Source: Erigeron canadensis
Taxonomy: Eukaryota > Streptophyta > Magnoliopsida > Asterales > Asteraceae
Direction: 5' to 3'
Assembly (NCBI RefSeq): GCF_010389155.1
Contig: NC_057769.1
Location: forward strand, 19,468,735-19,532,734
Length of the DNA stretch: 64,000 nucleotides
Of this stretch, positions 1-11,180 are shown piece by piece; position 1 is the first letter of the stretch, and every line of letters begins with the position of its first letter. The translations under genes were made by a program, and so were the position numbers. The notes under the pieces are model-generated. The model worked only from the letters and a program-made list of their open reading frames with translations, was not told the origin of the DNA and did not search any database.

Positions 1-819
1 GCCTCACCCCACAACGACTCCCACCCCCCTAAGGCTGCGACATGTTATGTTTTGGGTCAAGTTTTGTATAATGTAATCATTGCAACCTGTTTGTATCGGT
101 CATTCCCCGTCTTAGTAACGCAAGCGTGAGTCACGCAATTTGGTATATTGGGCTTTAACGACTCACCTCTTTTTTTGCAGTGATATACTCACTAATCACT
201 ACATACTGGCTACTTCATTTGTGGGCTTAATTGGCTTAGACAACAACCATCTCAAATCATGTCGGTGAAGATACCCTGTACTTGGGGTACTATGTTGTCT
301 TTTCTTTACATTGATGTAAAACTTGCGATATAACTATCGTTTTATTGAGTCTCGAAAACTTGGAACCAAGTTTTCCATTATTAAAACTTTGACTGATGTA
401 AAACTTGCAATGTAACTTTTCCATTTGTTAATTGCCATGTTAGTTTTACAATTTACAGAATGTGAAAAAAAATTCTTTGGTTGAAATGAAAATAGAACGG
501 AAACATATATGTGAATCGTTGTCATTCCTAACATGAATGCCAATAGTTATCATTTCTTACATAAAAGTACCGCTGCAACACGGGTACCCTTCTAGTATGT
601 CAAATACACTTCAAACGATAACAGAAATTGGAAAGAGGATTCAAAACAGTGTCAAAACAAGGGTCAAATTAACTTGAACCTCAATATTTTAGTTACTTTT
701 GAGTACAGGATATTGCACTTAAATCCCTTTTTCATTCTTAGCATAACTAACTTTTTAATCGATACACCTGTACAATAAATCCATACTTTTACTGCGAAAG
801 GAGTCCTTGCAGTTTCAGC
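1..819. other. 3' flank of the CHUP1-like gene, no gene seen
   Basis: I see no supportable coding region. The stretch just right of it ends the CHUP1-like gene on the minus strand, so about 500-819 probably includes its 3' UTR; I see no decisive poly(A) signal. A short direct repeat is present: TTGATGTAAAACTTGC near 311 and CTGATGTAAAACTTGC near 391. Confidence 0.5.
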
Positions 820-3565
820 CTACTTTTTGTTCAAAACCAGTGCGACATTGCGAAGCTCCTCGAATGCATGCATGGTATCCACATCAAATCCACCAGCGAA
901 CTGCATTTAGTAGACAGACGTGAACAAAGTTAGTGTGTGTGCATTTAATAAAGAATTAGATTCCAAGGTGCATGATAGAGGTGGCGATTTCATCTAATTT
1001 GCTTATTAATGGATTCACGTCGGTTATGTTTTTTGATTTTATCCAAACTAAAGACTCTCAAAGCTGCAATTCTAATAGATACGATAGTTGTCAGAAGCAA
1101 AGGCAAATTCAAAACACAAAGACCCCAAATGTGGCCTACGCGAGAGGTGCGTAAAGACCAGGGGCCCCAAAAAAAACGCTCTTAAATAAAAAACAAGCCA
1201 AATGCCATTTAAGTTACAACTTACAAGTACCATTTAAATAACCCATAATACTGAAAAATTCAACACATTGTTTAAACTAAATTACTTTAAATAACCCATG
1301 ATGCATATAATTATCCTTCTTAAGAAGCATATAATGATTATAATCAATCTGTAAATATAATCTGTTGACTAAAAAGCATATTATCTGTAAATATAATTTG
1401 TTTCATCCATACATAAGGGTTGTACTTTTATATATTGTATAAAAGAAGCATATAAAATAACATGATTTGAGAAATATATATATAAATTATATCAGTAGCA
1501 TATTATCTTTAAAGGTTAAGTCACTCGATTACTAATGTACTTTTGTTCATTGGTTGTACAATGAACTGGATTATTAATATATATCACCTACGTACTTTTT
1601 TAAACTTTACATGATTGACCAGATCAGATGACCTATAATAACAGGTCAAATGCTTTTTTCTATTTAATTAAATGAGATTTAATTACAAAAATCATCATCA
1701 TTACTATCTTCATCATTTCCATCCCGACGAGGCAATGGATGATTAAAGTCGCCACAACGATTCATATACTGACGAGGCTGACATTTAGTAACAACTCTAA
1801 TCCCACTAACATCATTCCCTTCAACCGGTGTTATGGAACCCGTTGAGTGGGTTAAACTCCAAAGAAGTAAGAATAAGAAATACACTAACGCGACAAATTT
1901 CTCTGCCATTTCTTAGTGATGCAATTACAATTTATAGAGGAAATATGGAAATGAAAGAGTATCCTACGTGGGAACATGGGTAGAGGTTATAACTACTTAA
2001 ATGGAAACATGGGAATTAAAATGGAAAATGCATGCAAGTGGGTTACTCCACTATTGATTAAAAACGTGCTACTAATATTAACTGCTTCTAGTTTTACTTA
2101 GTCTTCGCAGCCATTTATTTCGGACTCGATGAACTTACAACTGCCAATGAACCTTCTCCGTTAGCCAAGCCATCCTTGGACTTGTGCTCTTGGACCATAT
2201 CAACCAGTTTCCCTTTTGTCGAATCAAACCCAATTCCATCAACAAAATCCGAAACTACAACAACTGTTGGGTTATCCTGGTCGATGTGTTTCCAGCATTT
2301 TCGGAATTGTGGGTTTGGGGACGGAGTACGGTGGTGGAATCTTCTGGAAAGGTGTCAGTCAGGGGAACGAGTTTGTGACCATGTATGGCGTGAACGATCA
2401 CAGTCAAGTGTGTGTGATCCGATGTCATTAACGAATTTTACAAAGCCTAGAAAATAATTATTTGGGTGGGAATGTAAGTGTGGAGAAACTGGGAAAGGAT
2501 GAAAAAAGAAAGAAAAAAAGAAGGTGAAAGATCTACACAGTAGAGAGAGGGGGATGATGAAATCTGTAAATGTTGTTTTTATAATTAATTTCTGGTAAAT
2601 GTTGCATTGTTATGAAATCTGGAAATGATGAAGATAGTATTGAATTATTGATGATGATGATGATTTTTGTAATTAAATCTAATTTAGTTATAGAAAAAGC
2701 ATTTAACCGGTTATTGTAGGTCATTAAGTCCTCAATTGGTCAACCATGTAAAGTTTTAAAAAGTATGTGGGTGATATATATTAATAATCCAGTTTAGTGG
2801 ACAACCATGTAAATGAAAAAAAGTATATGAGTGACTTAACCCAATCTTTAAATATCAGTAGCAATCGAACAATAAAGAGATAATGGCATATGAATACAAC
2901 CAACTATGACAAAAAGGTTATAGTGTAGTGACCTACTCGAGTAGTTATCTGATGTATGTACATAGGTTTTTGGGCTATGTGATGTAACGAGTAACCAGAT
3001 GAACAGGTAGCTGGTTACCACTTAAATATAGTGCCTGATGTGGTTGCTGACTCACCAATATATGCTTACATGGCTGATGATGTCATCTTCCTTTTTCCTT
3101 TTTGATTTCTTTAAATTTGTGTGTGTGTGTTTGTAGATGTATATATGTGTGTGTTTATAGATGTATCTATATCTATAATATAACTAAAAGAATAGGTTAA
3201 TAGTCTACTTGGCACCTCTAATCTCCTTCCTTAAGCCTTATTCTACATTCTAATTAATTCTCTATTTTTCTATTTTTTTTAATTAAAAATCAAAATAAAT
3301 CTATAATTAATTATATTATCTATAATATAATTAAAAGAGGAGGTTGGAGTACACTTGACACCCTTAATCCTCCTCCTTTAGCATTCTTATTAATCCTTTA
3401 TTTTTTTATTATTTATTTAATAAATGACCCACCTTTAATTAAAAATCTTATAAAATATTACCATGGCGCTCTATTTTTTGTTTCATTCTCAAAATACTTC
3501 GTATTGCATTCGCCTTTTTCAAAGCATCGTAGTTATTAAATCTTATAAAAACATCATCATCATCA

Positions 3566-3596
<31 letters not shown>

Positions 3597-6500
3597 ACAT
3601 ACCACCTAGAAAAAACCATCACATATTCTCAACCAAAAAAAAAAACAACAAAAAAAAAACATACGATCGACTACCAAAAAGATTTTTTATTTATATACTT
3701 TGTTCAAAATCTAATCATTATTAGTATTATTTAACATTAAATACTTATGTTATTGTTATAATTATCTTTTCAAAATTTAGTTTATTGTCCATTATATCTT
3801 CATTATGACTTCTTCTACAACAACAAAATATAAGATCACATTAGTTCATCTTTAAGCTCTTAAGACAACACATGTTAACCATCATCTACGACTTCGTGTT
3901 GTGCATGTATGGACTGTTTCGGAGTGGAACAACCTGAAGAAAATCAAAACGTTCGAGATGGTCTTCGTTGATGAATTTGTATGTATTTTTCAAATCATAT
4001 ATTGTACACTATTTGTTTCTCTTTTTGTTGAGCTTAACTCTACTAGTCAAAATTGTTATTTGTGCTTGTATTAAGTTTTGTATTAAGCTTAGATATAACA
4101 AGCTGCAAATTTTTTATTTAACAAAAGTTGGAGGGAAAAAAAAGGTAAACTGGAATCAATATTTATATGGAGTTAATTTTCTTATGTTTCTTCTTTAGTT
4201 TCGTATTGATTAAGTTGTGATATTTGATTAAGATATTTTCAGACTACTCGTCCATTAGACGGGCCTAAGCACTAGTGTATATATATATAGAGGTTGGGTA
4301 TTGTAAAACAAATATTAAAGTAAAACAAATAGGATAAGATCTTGATCCTTAGATCATAGTTGAATTGATGCACGAAGATTCACGAAGCAATTGATGCACG
4401 ATGATTTGCATGATGCACGGTGATCTTCAGTGAAGAAAAACCTATTGTTTTATTTGTTTTACTTTAATACTTGTTTTATTTTACCTAAAACCTATATATA
4501 TGTGTGTATATATATATATATTTATATATATAACAAATTCAACTCGATTAATATTAGTGAAGTAAAGAAAGAAAGAAACAAAGTAATAACCAAATAAAAA
4601 GAATAGAAACCCATTTGTAGGGCTGTCAATTTCGACCCAACCCGAACCCAACCCGAAAAAAATCAGGTTAGGGTTGAGTATTTTCGACCAACCAACCCGC
4701 CAACCCACCAACCCACCAACCTGATTTTTTCTGGGTTGGGTCTAGGTTTGGTTGTTGGGTTGTCAGGTCGACCCGCCAACCCAATATCTTTAAAATAATT
4801 GAATTATATATAATAGTTCATACTCCACATTACACTAATTCATACGTCCTATTCTCATTTTTTATATTTCTAACCTAAAGTAACTTCAAATATGAAATAA
4901 AAGGAGGACTCAAAATTCTGTGAGATGATAAGTGATGTAGGATGAGGCGGTGAGTTTCTTAACTTTGTGCCAAGTATTAACAATACCCTCGTATTTCTTT
5001 CTTTTTTTACCCTTCGTTTTCAGCTTACACCATCAATGATAAAGCTTTATATTGGTTGATTTATTCCATTTTATATTTATATATATTTGCTTCTCGGGTC
5101 ACATGGGTTGGGTCATGGGTTGGCGGGTTGTGGGTCAGGGTTGAAATTTCTGACCTGAAACTTTTAGTGGGTTGGGTTAGGGTCGGAGTTTTTCAACCCA
5201 CCAACCCGAACCTGCCAACCCAAACCCATTGACAGCCCTACCCATTTGCAACCCAGCCCCACAAATTAGTACCGTATTTTTTGTTAAATTGTTGAGTCCG
5301 ACTAATTGGGGAGGTAGGAATCCTCTGCTACACAAATTAGAATATGGTAAATAAATTTGCTATGGTTAAACTTCAACGAATATTGTCAAATTTAATTTAA
5401 TAAAATATGAAAAGATGCTGATGCAGCATCAAATAATTGCCAACAAGATTTTTTGGATTGCCATCCGTGGCTCCTTTTCTTCCTCTCGGTAATAATTTGT
5501 GCTTATTTCAATTCTATTTTGTTGAATAATATTCTAATCAGGTGTTAATGTATGTTGGGGCAGTCCATATAGCATTTAAACAATATTCTAATTCTGTGGT
5601 TAAGAGGTATTCCCCATAAAAAATGGTGTTGTCGGAGATGGTGCCGGAAATTAGCCGGAAAAGATGACCGGAGTTAGAAATCGTCGGTGGCACAAAAATG
5701 TATTTAACTATTACCAGATGGCTATTGTATGTATCATACGTGGCACCTTACATGGCGAAACGTGGCAAGTGACATGGCATGAAATGATGTTAACTTGTTA
5801 CAACTAAGCAATCACTCGGTATCTTACGTCACATAACCCAAAAAACATAAGTACATATATTACATACTACTCAAGTAAGTTATTAGACTATATAACATTT
5901 TTGTTATAGGTGGTTACATTCATATGCCATTATCAGAACAATAAAAGTGTTTACCTTTGGTAACCAAAAGATCTAGTGGTTCCTTCACATTAGACCTGGT
6001 TGGTTTCTCCTCTAACCAAAAAAGAATACTTTGATGAAGATACTCCTCTGTATCCCCATAATATATGTGGTTCTCTGACATGCATTAAAAGTCTCTCCTT
6101 ACAATACCGAACGTTTATATTGAAATCTATAAGATGCCGCTTAATATGTATGTGTACCTGGGCTTAGGGTTTCAGCCGCTATAGATGGGCCTCGCCCTCC
6201 CCTTGTGCCTAGCGCACTAGGCGACCGCTTTTGACAACAGAGATGCATACAACATCCTAAATTGTTGTATCTAAATATTCTTTGTGAATGTAATATTATA
6301 TAGTAATTATATTATCTTAATGCTTTAACTTGATCAAAAAGTATTTGCATCTTGTGACTAAAACTTTACCTGTTTGGACCCATCACCTGATCAGCCTAAA
6401 CCCACCATCGTGACACCTCTACTCCATGACGATCACACTTTGTATCTTGTGATAACTTATTATATAACATGTAAAGTACTAAAGTGGTATACTTCACATT

Positions 6501-9500
6501 AATGAACAAATATGTTATAAATATGACGAACCTGATGAATACGGAAAGCAAATCTCACTCCTTGAAGGAGCATATAATCCATTAAAGAATCTTTCTCTGA
6601 TGTTCCCTTGGTTTGGAGTTCAGTAGCAACTCTTCTCATGTACTTCTTTGCCAACTTAACTGATCCCAACTTGATCTACAATGAGATTATGTATCATTCA
6701 TTAATTCTTGAGCACTAAAACAGTGAGTATATTTGTTATTTTAGAAGTTACACACAAACCTCTAATGAAACTCAGGTTTTTCGAAAAACTCCCTATTAAT
6801 CCACCCCCAGTCCCCACGAATGTGAAAAGTATTAACTCAAACTCAGGTGGATCCTCCCAAGGTCATAGACCTTACCAATGGGCCACCAACCCCATTGGCA
6901 CTAAAACGGTGAGTATATCTAATAAAGGTGGCAATGGCCAATACATTGTCCATTTTTTCTGAACTTTTTACCTTTTAGTATATTAGAATTCTGCCAATAG
7001 GATGGAAAAATTGTATAGCATTCAGCAACAAAAAATAGAAGGTTGTACGCTGATACGAACCCATCCCAAAATGGGTTGCTATAAACTAGGTGTAGAACTC
7101 ACTCCTAAAAGTTAGCTCAAAGGAGCAGGGGACACCTAGGCTTATAAACCACCTACCAATCCCATACTTGGCTGATGTGGGATCATATCATACGTATTGA
7201 ATGTGGAGTTTTGGCATGTCGTATGTGTGAACTAATGTGACACTCAGTCACATCACTTGTACTTATATGTTTTGGGTGTTATAAAATTCATCATATACCA
7301 AAAAAAATAAAAAAATGCAGAGTTTTGGCAACCTTCAACCCTTTTAACTCATTTAACCTGTTTTGCCTTTACCTAATGATAAATTTAACCGATTTGAGGA
7401 AAAGCAAGAACCATTTGATATAGTGAAAGAAAAGAGAAACAAATTGGTCAGAATAAGCAAACCTTATTCAATATTCCATAATCAAGCATCCAATCAGTGG
7501 GAATATTAAACTCTTTGCAATTACGCATCAATAGATCTCTTGTTCGAATAAGGTTATAAACAATACGCTCCATCCTAGAAATGTATACAAGATGGTTAAC
7601 ACAAAAATAGATTCATAATTCAAAATTGATCTTAGTATAACAAAAGAATATATAAAGATTAACAATATTCTTACTTCTCAGATAAGGACACCATCTTTTT
7701 TAATGCCAAGTCACACGGTATGTGGAAATTGTCTTTGTAATTTGATATTTCATTTTCCAGCTTCTTTAGATCTCGATATGCAAATGCTGCCTCTCTTAAT
7801 GTATCTGCTTTCTTTTCTGGCCAATCAAAGTGTTTCAACACAGCCCTCTCATCCACCTTTTAAAATCGAAGAACAACCAACAAAACTTAAAAGAATGAAA
7901 AATAAGTCCCAATTCCCTTTCCCTTCTAATAAAAACAACTATTAGCTCTCAGTAAAACTCTACATAATTCATTTTCTCAAAATGAAAACACAAAAATTTC
8001 AAGTGAATAAATTTACACTGAAAAATGGTTTCATGACTTACTATAATTCTAGAGGTTATATTATTTTAACCCATTAGTAAGTGAATAGTTCAATTTGTCA
8101 AATGCAAATCTACTAGAACTTCAAGGGAATCCAAAATATACACTGAACAATGGTTTCATGACTTATTAGAATTCTAGAGGCGACAATTTCAACCCAATTA
8201 TCAGTGAATGGTTCAATTTCGGATGTATTTCATCTCTAAAGGAAAGACGGTGAAAGTCTACAGAAAGTCTTTTTCCTTAACGTTTAAGTTGTGCTACTTA
8301 GATATTTATATTATGGAAAATGATTATCGTGCCTAATTGGTATGTCTAAAGATAGGCCTAAAAAGGAGATCAAGCCAATTAACAAAATAGTATCGATAGC
8401 TATAACAAAAGCATTAGTTACATAACAAAACTATAATTAGACAAAACAAAGTGCTTTCTACTCAAGCCAGCAACTAACCCCGTTTAAAATAGGACCTGTT
8501 ACCCAACTTGGCATCATGCCGCCTTCACAAAATTCAAATGATAGATTTAGATCATTAACTTACAAGAAAGCAAAGTTCATCATCAAGCCACTTCACAAAA
8601 GCTGCCACATCTTCTATATCTGTATAAGCAGCATCATTGACCTCCCGTATTAAATATTTCACAAATTCCCCTTGGGTCTCGACATCCTCCTTTATCTAAA
8701 CATTAAAAAAAATTTAAACTTCAACACCATTAATTGAAAATTTTGTCTCATCCTATAATCTAAAGCAGAAGAAATATCTACACCACTTATTAAAACACTT
8801 ACAGCAAGTAAATGTGATGATCGGTTTTCAATTTCACCAATCATACTATTTCTCACATTATTAACATCTAAGGCATCACAAATCCCTTCATTTAAAGAAT
8901 CTTTCCTGGAGTCCCTTTTCATAAGAGAATGATAAAACTCAACCACTTGTGGAACTCGTTGAACAATCCCATTACCACTATTTCGTCCCATGAACTTTGG
9001 TGGTGGTGGTGGTGGTGGTGGTGGTGGAGGTGGTGGCAGCGCCACTTGAGGGGTGACCTCTTTATGTTCTGCAGAAGTAAAGCTATAAGGTCTTGGAGGC
9101 GGATTAGGAACACGCAACGCCCTCTTTTCAACATCCAAAAATGTTTTAAGTTTTGTAGATTCACGCAATTGTGACCCTTGGAGCCCATTCAGATCATTTA
9201 CTTCCTCCATTTCCAATGAACACATGAATCCATCAGATTGTCTTCTTTTACTCACCACTACATCTACTTGGCAGCAATTTGTTCCACTGATGGAATGTCT
9301 TCTTCCAGGACTCCTTCCTTCTAACCAACCAAAATTTAGTTTATAACTAATAGGTCCAGGGTCACTCATTTCTTCATCTAAAACGGGCCATTTTTTCAAA
9401 CCTTTGATCAAACTTGGCCTTTTTTTATCATGTTCAGAACTTTCATCACTTGATGCAGAACCATTAAGCCATTCAACAGAATCTGGGCTCGATACAAATG

Positions 9501-11180
9501 CAAAATTCTGCAACTCATTTTTTAAACAAGAGTTGACCCATCTAAGATACACAAGTTCCTCAACCTCATTTAATCGACTAACTTGTAGATCTTCAACTTG
9601 TTTACACAAATCTTCGTTTGTTTGTCTCAGCATAAATGCCTCAGCTTTGATCTTATCAACAAATTCATTCTGTTAATCATTAAACGAACCTAATTAAAAC
9701 CATAAAAAGCTATACCTCTAAATCAGATAAGGAGTATATTTATTGACAAGGGGGGAACTAGTGGAAGCAATGTAAGTAATTGCAAAATCAACCATATAAC
9801 ATAGGTTAAAGTTAATGGATATGAGGGAATAGAAATGTATAACAGGTATAAAGGGGGTTGTTTGAGGTGGAACTCTTAGGTTTATATAAAAAATTTGTCT
9901 TGATTTATTTGTGCCACTAGTTATTATAATAACTTTTGATGGTATCTAGTTATTGGAAAAAAAATTACTGTCTTTTAATTATCAGTTGTCTTTCGACAGC
10001 TTTGTTGAGGATAGTAGTACATACAGCATACTTAAAACAAACTAAATAATACCAGCATGTAGTGCCAAACAAGAAAATATTTATAGTAAAAACACCAAGA
10101 ACACTAGTTAGAATTCTAAAACTGAGTCATACAAACCGATGTATTCACCAATGTTGATGTTTTTGCCTCTCAAATAACCCAACATAGATGCATAAAGTAA
10201 AAAATGTGATACCTCTTACTATAATGCTTCAAACTAATATTAAACACTGATAAGTAAGTGCTAACTATTTTAAGTTTACGGACTTATAAGTGCTCTTATT
10301 TGAACGCAACTCTTAACCTCTGAATAATTAGATAAATTCCTTCCTAGAGGCACCTTAACAAGCCCAGTTAGTATACACATTTTGGTATTTAAAAAAAAAA
10401 AAAAACACTCATTTTAATTAAAAGAGAATAACAAAAAAAAAAAAAAAGTAAAAACATAAAGGATAACTGAAAAACCTCGGAATCTTTAGCAAGGGCAGCT
10501 AGTTGTGACTCCATGGAAGAAATCCTACAACAAAGATTTCGCTTTTGAAGATGAAGCTCAGCATTCAACCTTCTTAATTTGAGAACATCTACCTCATTCA
10601 CAACACCCTTCTTTAAATTCTCTAACAACTGCTGGGAATTCAACTGCTCAGAAAGACTTGCATTTTCAGATTCCAACAAATCAACTTTGCTTATAAGACC
10701 ATCAATTTCACTAGATCTCAACTTGATTTCCTTTTCAAGCTCCAAAGCCTTAACATTTTTCCGTTTACACTCAATCAACTCACCTTGCAACTTACCTTCT
10801 CTATCTTTAGATTCTTGTAGCAAGCTTCTTAGCTGATCAAGCTCAGCAAACAAATCACGAGGCCCCGAAAAAGAATTTGACTTGTGAATCCCTTGTGGAT
10901 GAACTTGTGTCGCAGCTACAGAGCACGATAGATCCCCGATCAGAGACCTTTTTGCTCTATTTGAAGCAAAAGGGATTTTTGCAGGTTTTTGATCTTGTTG
11001 TTGCAATTTCTTGGTGGGGTCTTGCGAACGAGTTTTCTTATCAGCTGCAAACCCTTTTACAATATTCGAACCCCATATGGATCTGGGCTTTAAATTTGAT
11101 GGTGGGTTATTGTTTTTAACCTTCAAAGGCACTTGATTTTCATCAGAATACTTTGATGATAGTTTAAGTCTGTCACCCAT
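820..11180 (-). CDS. CHUP1/IPGA1-family coiled-coil, proline-rich protein (7 exons, 740 aa)
   Basis: Minus-strand exons: 10476-11180, 8803-9669, 8564-8695, 7675-7856, 7463-7574, 6532-6675 and 820-900; they sum to 2223 bp, an open frame of 740 codons plus TAG. All introns are GT-AG and phases match (exon 4 ends with two bases of a Lys codon completed by exon 5). Exon 1 starts MGDRLKLSSKYSDENQ and encodes a basic N-terminus, then a coiled coil (about residues 100-235). Exon 2 continues the coiled coil and carries 13 consecutive prolines followed by KFMGRNSG. Exons 3-7 give the conserved family C-terminus: MIGEIENRSSHLLA, WLDDELCFL, DERAVLKHFDWPEKKADTLR, LLQGVRFAFRIHQ, FAGGFDVDTMHAFEELRN. Family members act on the actin or microtubule cytoskeleton; CHUP1 itself anchors and moves chloroplasts. 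No obvious N-terminal envelope anchor is visible, so an IPGA1-like cytoskeletal role fits better than CHUP1 proper (inference). The last intron is 5.6 kb and full of transposons, yet its splice sites (CAG/GTTCGT and TGCAG/TTC) look intact. Confidence 0.92.
1514..2843. mobile_element. Mutator-like (Pack-MULE-type) element, 1330 bp
   Basis: Long terminal inverted repeats of about 200 bases: the left end starts GGTTAAGTCACTCG and the right end is its reverse complement (GAGTGACTTAACCCA). Both arms continue with ACTGGATTATTAATATATAT, the ATCACC(T/C)AC region and an AATCATCATCAT tract. The 9-bp direct repeat ATCTTTAAA flanks it (1505-1513 and 2844-2852), the size typical of the Mutator superfamily. 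No transposase is present. The interior holds a small signal-peptide ORF (1679-1909, minus) and a coding-like stretch at about 2100-2430 open in several frames, probably captured host sequence; I do not recognise its source. It sits in the last intron of the CHUP1-like gene. Confidence 0.85.
1679..1909 (-). CDS. Hypothetical small secreted peptide inside the MULE
   Basis: 76 codons. The N-terminus MAEKFVALVYFLFLLLWSL is a textbook signal peptide. The mature part has three Cys (TKCQPRQYMNRCGDF) plus one at the penultimate position (DDFCN) and an acidic tail. The tail is encoded by the terminal inverted repeat of the element, so the ORF is a chimera of interior and TIR. A TATA-like CTATAAAT lies at about 1930-1937 (minus), rather close to the ATG. 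No family recognised; it may simply be a captured fragment. No evidence of expression. Confidence 0.35.
   Translation of the reverse strand: MAEKFVALVYFLFLLLWSLTHSTGSITPVEGNDVSGIRVVTKCQPRQYMNRCGDFNHPLPRRDGNDEDSNDDDFCN
3547..3597. repeat. CAT/TAT trinucleotide microsatellite
   Basis: About six CAT units run directly into about ten TAT units, within the Helitron. A simple-sequence tract likely to vary in length. Confidence 0.9.
3856..3975 (+). pseudogene. Replication protein A-like (DUF223-type OB fold) fragment
   Basis: One open frame of about 35-40 codons includes HHLRLRVVHVWTVSEW and IKTFEMVFVDE. This pattern (LRVRV..W.V, then EMV..DE) resembles the N-terminal OB fold of plant RPA1-like/DUF223 proteins, which are commonly associated with Helitrons. 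The frame is short and not bounded by start or stop signals, so it is a relic rather than a gene. Recognition is from pattern memory only. Confidence 0.5.
4289..4494. mobile_element. Foldback MITE of about 206 bp
   Basis: Inverted termini of about 45 bases: the left reads GTATTGTAAAACAA and TATTAAAGTAAAACAAATA, and the right ends with the reverse complement (TTTGTTTTACTTTAATACTT, ATTTTACCTAAAACCTA). TATATA tracts on both sides hide the target duplication. The interior has GATGCACGAAGATTCACGAAG-type short repeats. Superfamily not assigned. Confidence 0.6.
4618..5240. mobile_element. Non-autonomous hAT-superfamily element, 623 bp
   Basis: Perfect terminal inverted repeats TAGGGCTGTCAAT and ATTGACAGCCCTA, flanked by the perfect 8-bp duplication CCCATTTG (4610-4617 and 5241-5248), both hallmarks of hAT. 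Subterminal regions are rich in CAACCC/GGGTTGG repeats on both sides, which could fold or bind transposase. No coding capacity. Confidence 0.9.
5249..6531. other. Right part of intron 6, mostly non-coding
   Basis: Includes the right arm of the second MULE (to 5935) and then ordinary intron sequence up to the donor at 6531. One minus-strand open stretch at 5920-6081 is listed separately. Apart from a small palindrome near 6210 (CCTAGCGCACTAGG) I see nothing else. Confidence 0.5.
5920..6081 (-). other. Exon-like 53-codon open frame, function unknown
   Basis: Minus-strand ATG at 6079-6081 opens 53 codons, starting MSENHIYYGDTEEYLHQS and including FWLEEKPTRSNVKEPLDLL. It has protein-like composition and a consensus donor (AAAG/GTAAAC) near 5951. 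The final codons run into the terminal inverted repeat of the second MULE. Joining it to exons 6 and 7 would disrupt the conserved RIHQ-FAGGFD junction, so a normal exon is unlikely; a captured fragment or chance frame is more likely. Confidence 0.2.
6676..7462. other. Intron 5 content: short direct repeats and repeat-like block
   Basis: Intron between exons 5 and 6 of the CHUP1-like gene. A near-identical 20-base stretch (CACTAAAACRGTGAGTATAT) occurs at about 6713 and 6898, bracketing about 165 bases; this could be a target duplication or slippage. From about 7050 to 7230 a block containing GGACACCTAGGCTTATAAAC and GCTGATGTGGGATCAT resembles a dispersed plant repeat, but I cannot name it. 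Confidence 0.35.
8010..8220. repeat. Tandem duplication inside intron 3
   Basis: Two copies of a unit of about 87 bases (8010-8097 and 8134-8220) share TGGTTTCATGACTTA, AATTCTAGAGG and GTGAATRGTTCAATTT, offset by about 124 bases. It lies in the intron 7857-8563 of the CHUP1-like gene and has no coding role. Confidence 0.75.

Larger units (their letters stand above)
3172..4275 (+). mobile_element. Non-autonomous Helitron
   Basis: The right end has the diagnostic Helitron 3' structure: a 6-bp stem (4247-4252 with 4258-4263, loop CATTA), then 12 bases ending in CTAG (4272-4275), followed by T at the insertion site. The left end starts TCTATAATATAACTAAAAGA after an A at 3171. A second near-identical start (TCTATAATATAATTAAAAGA) lies at 3319, so the element is either 1104 or 957 bp, or is two partial copies. 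The first start also opens a block resembling the block after 3319 (CTTGRCACC, then CTCC.CCTT). It holds an RPA-like fragment and a (CAT)n(TAT)n microsatellite. Confidence 0.72.
2876..5935. mobile_element. Second Mutator-like element with nested transposons, about 3.06 kb
   Basis: About 130-150-base inverted repeats: the left arm near 2876-3010 reads ATAATGGCATATGAA and GGGCTATGTGATGTAACGAG, and the right arm near 5790-5935 is its diverged reverse complement (TTCATATGCCATTATC at the end). The 9-bp direct repeat GAACAATAA flanks it at 2867-2875 and 5936-5944. It begins only 23 bases after the second TSD copy of the upstream MULE starts. Its interior contains a Helitron, a small foldback element, a hAT element and otherwise AT-rich DNA without a transposase. 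Confidence 0.8.

Noticed and set aside
2533..2724. Minus-strand 63-codon ORF in the right TIR of the first MULE
   Set aside because: Composed of AT-rich inverted repeat and a CAT-type tract; no signal of coding.
8929..9174. Plus-strand ORF with a long Trp run
   Set aside because: Antisense shadow of the polyproline codons of the CHUP1-like gene.
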